DNA of 17,757 nucleotides, taken from Lachnospiraceae bacterium UBA7481. GTDB taxonomy: Bacteria > Bacillota > Clostridia > Lachnospirales > Lachnospiraceae. The stretch is taken from assembly GCA_002478505.1 (NCBI GenBank), contig DLOP01000086.1, positions 1,543 through 19,299 on the forward strand, given 5' to 3'. Positions 13,867 through 17,757 of this stretch are shown piece by piece. Under the pieces are notes generated by a model. It was not told where the DNA came from, ran no database searches, and was given only the letters and a program-made list of their open reading frames with translations. The position numbers and the translations under genes were made by a program. How positions within the stretch are numbered: position 1 is the first letter of the stretch; each line of letters begins with the position of its first letter.

Positions 13867-14130
13867 ATGGCTACATTACAAATTCGTGTTGAAGATTCTT
13901 TGAAATCGAAAGCAGATAACTTGTTTGCCAGTCTTGGGTTAGATACGTCAACAGCGGTACGAATTTTTTTGAATGCTGCCGTTGAACATGATGGAATTCC
14001 TTTTTCTATTGAACACAAAGCGATTCCGTCTTCACTTGCCCAGGCGGTTTCTGACAGCCGTAATCGCCGGAATTTACATGGCCCTTTTGACAGCGGCGAG
14101 GCAGCAGTAGCGGCAATGCTGGAGGATTAA
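13867..14130 (+). CDS. RelB/DinJ-family type II antitoxin
   Basis: An 87-residue antitoxin-type protein. The N-terminal ribbon-helix-helix part reads ATLQIRVEDSLKSKADNLF then LGLDTSTAVRIFLNAAV (residues 2-42), which closely fits the RelB/DinJ DNA-binding pattern. The remainder (PFSIEHKAIPSSL onward) is the flexible toxin-binding tail. GGAGG lies 6 nt before the ATG, and a promoter overlapped by a palindrome is about 30 nt upstream. In intact loci a YafQ/RelE-type mRNA-cleaving toxin follows directly; here only its last 25 codons remain. The protein could still act as a stand-alone repressor or neutralise a related toxin elsewhere in the genome. Confidence 0.88.
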   Translation: MATLQIRVEDSLKSKADNLFASLGLDTSTAVRIFLNAAVEHDGIPFSIEHKAIPSSLAQAVSDSRNRRNLHGPFDSGEAAVAAMLED

Positions 14131-14134
14131 ATTG

Positions 14135-14212
14135 ATGTATAAAATTGTTGATGATACTCTTATCTTATCGGCAACGGCTACCGGCAGTCATGCGGATCTG
14201 TTTGGTAAATAA
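14135..14212 (+). pseudogene. C-terminal remnant of a YafQ/RelE-type toxin
   Basis: The frame starting at 14135 reads MYKIVDDTLILSATATGSHA then DLFGK and stop. The pattern of a Tyr-strand, DD turn, LIL strand and TGSHADLF is the conserved end of YafQ-like RNase toxins, whose catalytic His lies in this tail, while the first ~65 residues are absent. The remnant begins within 5 nt of the antitoxin stop, so one clean deletion probably removed the 5' part of the toxin. It is too short to be an active RNase. Confidence 0.75.
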
Positions 14213-14233
14213 GTATATTTTTTAAAAATAAAG

Positions 14234-14262
14234 TGGAATCAAAAATACACTTGTGATAAAAT
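14234..14262 (+). promoter_or_regulatory. Possible extended -10 promoter of the SIS gene operon
   Basis: A weak -35 TGGAAT (14234-14239), a 17-nt spacer and TAAAAT (14257-14262) preceded by TGA, giving an extended -10 TGnTAAAAT. It lies 40 nt before the SIS gene start; AAGGGA at 14286-14291 is the likely ribosome site, at slightly long spacing. Confidence 0.45.
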
Positions 14263-14302
14263 TATATATATAAGAATTTTTAAGAAGGGAATCCGAAAAG
14301 CA

Positions 14303-14890
14303 ATGGATTATCGCGGAGAGATTAAAGATTACATCCGTTTAGAGATAGAAGTACTAGAGAAAATGGATATAGAAGCCATCAATGACGCGTTAAATCTTCT
14401 GCATGATACGCTGCAGAAGGAGGGCATTGTCTATATTTTTGGCAATGGCGGCAGTTCGGCAACGGCATCACATTTTCAGAATGATTTTAATAAAGGCATC
14501 TCGGAACATATGGTGAAGAAATTTCGGTTTCAGTGCCTGAATGACAATTGGGCGACAGTCATGGCGATTGCCAATGATATCAGCTTTGATGAGGTGTTTC
14601 GTTTTCAGCTTACCGGAAGGATGAAGCCGGACGATATTGTGATCGCTATTTCGGGAAGTGGAAATTCCCGGAATGTACTAAATGCCGTAGAATATGCCAA
14701 AGAGCAGGACTGTAAAGTGATCGGACTGACAGGGTATGACGGAGGAACATTAAAAGAACTTTCAGATATTTCCCTGCATGTGCCGGTGAACAGCATGCAG
14801 ATCACGGAGGATCTTCACATGATGTTGGATCATCTGATGATGTCGGTATTCAATAAGACATTGTGCGGTATACCGCATCTAAGATCATAA
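14303..14890 (+). CDS. SIS-domain phosphosugar isomerase, GmhA-like
   Basis: A single SIS domain fills this 195-residue protein. GNGGSS at 47-52 and SGSGNS at 117-122 are the sugar-phosphate-binding loops, and GLTGYDGG near 141-148 with ADI-like SDISLHVPV follow the GmhA order. GmhA converts sedoheptulose 7-phosphate to D-glycero-D-manno-heptose 7-phosphate. The region ITEDLHMMLDHLM (167-179) aligns with the catalytic QEVHxxxxH part of GmhA, with E169, H172 and H177 as candidates. The first loop segment differs (ASHFQNDFNKGIS in place of the usual AQHFAxEL), so another phosphosugar substrate is possible. Homologues in Firmicutes serve heptose-containing surface glycans. It is the first gene of a plus-strand run, 36 nt before the HD-domain gene. 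Confidence 0.85.
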   Translation: MDYRGEIKDYIRLEIEVLEKMDIEAINDALNLLHDTLQKEGIVYIFGNGGSSATASHFQNDFNKGISEHMVKKFRFQCLNDNWATVMAIANDISFDEVFRFQLTGRMKPDDIVIAISGSGNSRNVLNAVEYAKEQDCKVIGLTGYDGGTLKELSDISLHVPVNSMQITEDLHMMLDHLMMSVFNKTLCGIPHLRS

Positions 14891-14926
14891 GATAAGTTAA
14901 GAAATAGTACGGAGGGGGGTTATTAC

Positions 14927-16051
14927 ATGAAATTTATCCCAACAGAGAAACTAAAACCGGGGATGCGGCTTGCAAGACCGATATTTAATAAACAGGGTGT
15001 CATGCTTTATGAACGCGATACCAAGCTGACGCCACAGGGTATCAACAGCATCCATAATTTTGAGTTGATCGGCATTTATATTTTGGAACCGGCGGAACCG
15101 CTTCCGCCGATGACAGAGGATGACCGTGAGTTTGAGCGGTTTCAGACGATGTCTGTTTTTGTATTGCAGGAGATTATGGATGATATTTTAAACGGCGATC
15201 CGCCACAGAAGCTGAGACAGTTTTCACAGGAGATCTTGGCCAAATTTTCCGTAAAAAATGAGAAGTTTACCTTTATGCAGAATCTGCGGAGCAGGCGGGA
15301 TATGGTTTATAAACATTCTTTGAATGTTGCGATCCTGGCAGCAGCCATTGCGGGCAAAATGAATATCAGTATTGCAAGACAGCGGTCTACCGTCATGACA
15401 GCGCTTTTGCATGATATCGGAAGATTTAACCTGTCAGAAAAGATTGCGCAGAAATCAGTAGCTGATCTGACGCCGGAAGAACAGGAAACCATATTTACCT
15501 GTCTGGAAAGCGGTTATCTCACATTGCGGGACAACGGAAATATTGATCATGAAGTTTTGCGAAATACACAGACATTTATTAAAACTTTGCGGGAGATTAA
15601 AACTCTGGAAGTTGGAAAGATGCTGACAAAGAACAACCTTGAAACAGAGATCTTAAAGGTAGCCTATTATTTTGACGAGCTGACGGCAATGAAATACGGG
15701 GAAGAGCCGCAGTCGGATATTGCCGCTTATCAGTATTTAAAACATCCTAAAAATCAGATGAACTCGCAGGTCGTCAAAGCATTGACGCAGGTGATCCATC
15801 TTGTGCCGCCCGGATGCAGCGTTCAGTTTACGAATGGAGATAAGGGAATTGTTTTGACGGAAAATGAAGATGATATCCTTCGGCCGTTTGTGCTCAATTT
15901 TAGAAACAATCAGATCTATAATCTTTCAGATGGTAAGACGTATGAGAAGTTTCAGATCAAAGATGTGTTAAAGACACTGGATAATCGTTACCTTATGGTA
16001 GATGAGTATCAGAAATATCTGGATTCCCTGAAAAGCGGAGAATGTAAATGA
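14927..16051 (+). CDS. HD-domain protein of the HD-GYP type with degenerate active site
   Basis: HD-GYP proteins hydrolyse cyclic di-GMP. The first ~60 residues (FIPTEKLKPGMRLARPIFN) are the common N-terminal domain of this family. The HD domain spans about 125-275, with H130 in YKHSLNVA, the H162-D163 pair in LLHDIGR, and YYFDELTA in place of the usual DxYDALT. The HHExxDGxGYP segment is absent: the corresponding region reads IDHEVLRNTQTFIKTL, so several metal ligands and the GYP loop are gone. A ~90-residue C-terminal part (CSVQFTNGDKGIVLTENEDD) is like the small beta domain often found after HD-GYP. Length 374. A strong GGAGGGGGG site precedes the ATG, and the stop overlaps the Nudix start (ATGA), implying translational coupling. 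It may bind rather than cleave its ligand. Confidence 0.8.
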   Translation: MKFIPTEKLKPGMRLARPIFNKQGVMLYERDTKLTPQGINSIHNFELIGIYILEPAEPLPPMTEDDREFERFQTMSVFVLQEIMDDILNGDPPQKLRQFSQEILAKFSVKNEKFTFMQNLRSRRDMVYKHSLNVAILAAAIAGKMNISIARQRSTVMTALLHDIGRFNLSEKIAQKSVADLTPEEQETIFTCLESGYLTLRDNGNIDHEVLRNTQTFIKTLREIKTLEVGKMLTKNNLETEILKVAYYFDELTAMKYGEEPQSDIAAYQYLKHPKNQMNSQVVKALTQVIHLVPPGCSVQFTNGDKGIVLTENEDDILRPFVLNFRNNQIYNLSDGKTYEKFQIKDVLKTLDNRYLMVDEYQKYLDSLKSGECK

Positions 16052-16674
16052 AAAAATATAAGGATATCCAGCCTTTATTTCAGAATAAATATCTCAATTT
16101 TTATCACATGGATGCACTGGCTGATTCGGGAAAAATATTTGATTATTATTTTGCATCCAGAAATCCTAAAGATTGCATTAAAGCAGTGACAGGAAGCACG
16201 GGGGCAGAGGGAGTGGTCATCTATCCTGTCTGGAAGGAAGACCCGGAAAAGATAGTATTGATCAGGCAGTATCGTTATCCGATTGGAAATATGATATATG
16301 AGCTGCCGGCAGGTCTGATCGACGAAGGAGAGGACGCGTCGCAGGCTGCCGTTAGGGAGATGAAAGAGGAGACCGGATTTACATTGGAGATTTATGACGG
16401 GGGAGCGGAATATTACCGCCGTCCGTTTTACATGGGGGCGGGATATACGGATGAAGCATGTCAGGCGGTGTTTGGTTATGCAAGCGGAGTGTGGAATCGA
16501 CAGAAATTAGAGGAGACAGAGTCGATCAGAGTTTTGCTGGCGGATAAACAGGAAGTCAGCAGGATTTTGTCAGAAGAGAAAGTTTCTTTGAGAATGGCAT
16601 ATCTGATGATGAATTTCCTGCAGTCGGATCCTGAAGATCCGTTTGCCTTTCTTTCCGCAAAAATGAATAAATAA
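16048..16674 (+). CDS. Nudix hydrolase, ADP-ribose pyrophosphatase-like
   Basis: Nudix enzymes split nucleoside diphosphates linked to another group. The full Nudix box lies at residues 89-111: G89, E95, R103-E104, E107-E108 and G110, matching GX5EX7REUXEEXGU. The metal-binding REMKEE helix is intact. Upstream, VLIRQYRYPIGNMIYELPAG (70-89, read in two parts) is typical of the ADP-ribose/NDP-sugar pyrophosphatase branch. The 208-residue protein has a C-terminal extension with SLRMAYLMMNFLQSDP, probably for dimerisation or a lid. Its ATG overlaps the preceding stop by 4 nt, so it is translated with the HD-domain gene. Substrate is not determined by sequence alone. Confidence 0.9.
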   Translation: MKKYKDIQPLFQNKYLNFYHMDALADSGKIFDYYFASRNPKDCIKAVTGSTGAEGVVIYPVWKEDPEKIVLIRQYRYPIGNMIYELPAGLIDEGEDASQAAVREMKEETGFTLEIYDGGAEYYRRPFYMGAGYTDEACQAVFGYASGVWNRQKLEETESIRVLLADKQEVSRILSEEKVSLRMAYLMMNFLQSDPEDPFAFLSAKMNK

Positions 16675-16760
16675 AGAGTTTTGTAAGCTGCACAAAAGAA
16701 AAGAATTTTGTCAGAGTTTCACAATTTTATGTAAGGTAAAGGTAATGGAGAGGAAAACAG

Positions 16761-17757
16761 ATGATAAAGGAAAGTTTAAATGATGTCGGTTGGAAGATGA
16801 AAGCTGCCTCCGGCAAGATCTATGATGCAACGGTGCCGGGATCGGTGATGTCCGTGTTGCTGGATGCGGGCGTGATGGAAGATCCATATTATCGGGAGAA
16901 CGAAAAGGATACGCTGGCATTGTTTGAAAAGGATTACGAATTTTTCTGCAATTTTTCCGTCAGCGGCGCGCATATGCAGGAGGATATGATCGAGCTGGTA
17001 TTTTACGGGCTGGATACGCTGGCGGAGATCTATCTGAATGGCAGGCTTCTTGCTTCCACTTCCGATATGCACAGAACGTTCCGTTTTTCTATAAAAGATC
17101 AGGTTCGTCTGGGAGCTAATGAACTTCGGGTAATCCTACATTCGCCATTAGCGTATCTTAAGAATTATCAGCCTGAAAAGGGAAAAGAAATCGGTTATAC
17201 CGCCTGCGGGGCAATCAAAGGGAATCAGTATCTCAGAAAAACACATTCGATGTTTGGCTGGGACTGGGGTCCGCAGCTTCCTGATGCCGGAATCTTCCGA
17301 AGTGTTGAGCTGCACAGTTATTCCAAAGCAAGGATCAAAGATATACGGATCAGTCAGGAGCATCGTCGGGATGGCGTTATGGTAACGCTCGATCCGGTTT
17401 TGCAGATGTTTGACAATATTCCGGTGGAGATCGAGGTTCAGATGACCGGACAGAAACCGGTCACGATATTGACCAGAATGCCGGAGGGTAATGGTGCGGT
17501 CACGTCTTACGGAGAAAACAAGATACAGATCATGGTCGAGCAGCCGGAACTCTGGTGGCCGAATGGCATTGGAGAGCATCCTTTATATACGATCACGATC
17601 AGGGTCAAGAAAGCGGATTATCTTTATGATGAGAAAATCCTGCGGATCGGCTTGCGTACGCTGACGGTCAGCCGGAAAGAAGATGAATACGGAGAGGAAT
17701 TTGCTTTTTGTGTCAATGGCGTTAAGATCTTTGCCATGGGCGCGGATTATATTCCGG
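16761..17757 (+). CDS. Glycoside hydrolase family 2 beta-mannosidase, 5' part
   Basis: The frame is open from the ATG at 16761 to the window end (332 codons), so only the N-terminal third to half of an ~800-residue enzyme is present. It begins MIKESLNDVGWKMK, and the jelly-roll sugar-binding domain follows: ATVPGSVMSVLLDAGVMEDPYY, read in two parts, is the usual start of beta-mannosidases. LVFYGLDTLAEIYLNG marks the core of the domain. The beta-mannosidase hallmark FGWDWGPQLPDAGIFRSVEL lies at 165-184. ELWWPNGIGEHPLY opens the link to the immunoglobulin-like domain. No signal peptide, so it is a cytoplasmic enzyme that cleaves terminal beta-mannose from imported oligosaccharides. GGAGAGG lies about 9 nt upstream of the start. 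The 86-nt gap before it has only weak promoter-like sequence (TTGTCA near 16708). Confidence 0.88.
   Translation, partial: MIKESLNDVGWKMKAASGKIYDATVPGSVMSVLLDAGVMEDPYYRENEKDTLALFEKDYEFFCNFSVSGAHMQEDMIELVFYGLDTLAEIYLNGRLLASTSDMHRTFRFSIKDQVRLGANELRVILHSPLAYLKNYQPEKGKEIGYTACGAIKGNQYLRKTHSMFGWDWGPQLPDAGIFRSVELHSYSKARIKDIRISQEHRRDGVMVTLDPVLQMFDNIPVEIEVQMTGQKPVTILTRMPEGNGAVTSYGENKIQIMVEQPELWWPNGIGEHPLYTITIRVKKADYLYDEKILRIGLRTLTVSRKEDEYGEEFAFCVNGVKIFAMGADYIP

Noticed and set aside
16679..16700. TTTTGT/ACAAAA hairpin after the Nudix gene as terminator
   Set aside because: The stem is short and A+T only, and is not followed by a U-tract.

Overview
The window looks like a chromosomal segment of a low-to-mid G+C Firmicute, most likely a gut Clostridia of the Lachnospiraceae type. 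The basis is the MutS2, OmpR/HisKA pair and TrmL gene set, AGGAGG-type ribosome sites, consensus TTGACA/TATAAT promoters, and the style of the GDPD, HD-domain and beta-mannosidase genes. Genus cannot be fixed from sequence alone. No rRNA, tRNA, CRISPR array, transposase or integrase was seen.

Layout. (1) 1-3000: a membrane-anchored glycerophosphodiester phosphodiesterase with a long extra C-terminal domain converges on, and overlaps by 7 bp, a Fic-domain protein that has its own consensus promoter. (2) 3136-3447: a decayed 3' end of an unidentified protein, with two in-frame stops. (3) About 3500-8440: a visibly A+T-rich accessory island. It holds a DisA_N/diadenylate-cyclase-like protein with a large N-terminal region, a 56-residue charged protein with its own promoter and terminator, a 913-residue HExxH (zincin-like) protein, and a 35-residue ORF that may be a gene remnant. 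(4) 8486-13712, minus strand: a housekeeping cluster read in the order mutS2, response regulator, histidine kinase, trmL. Its promoter places the transcription start on the A of the mutS2 ATG. (5) 13720-14212: a RelB/DinJ antitoxin with a palindromic promoter-operator, followed by only the last ~25 codons of its toxin. (6) 14234-17757, plus strand: SIS-domain phosphosugar isomerase, degenerate HD-GYP-like protein, Nudix hydrolase (ATGA overlap), and the start of a GH2 beta-mannosidase cut by the window end.

The best candidate for an undescribed system is the island in (3). A cyclic-dinucleotide-synthase-like sensor protein lies beside a separately controlled small protein and a large putative metallopeptidase. 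This resembles the sensor, second messenger and effector logic of nucleotide-based conflict systems, but no function has been shown; the link is inferred from co-location, shared strand, shared composition and domain types. Other notable points are the trmL ribosome site apparently made from a tandem duplication of its own coding start, the leaderless-looking mutS2 promoter, and the toxin-less antitoxin.
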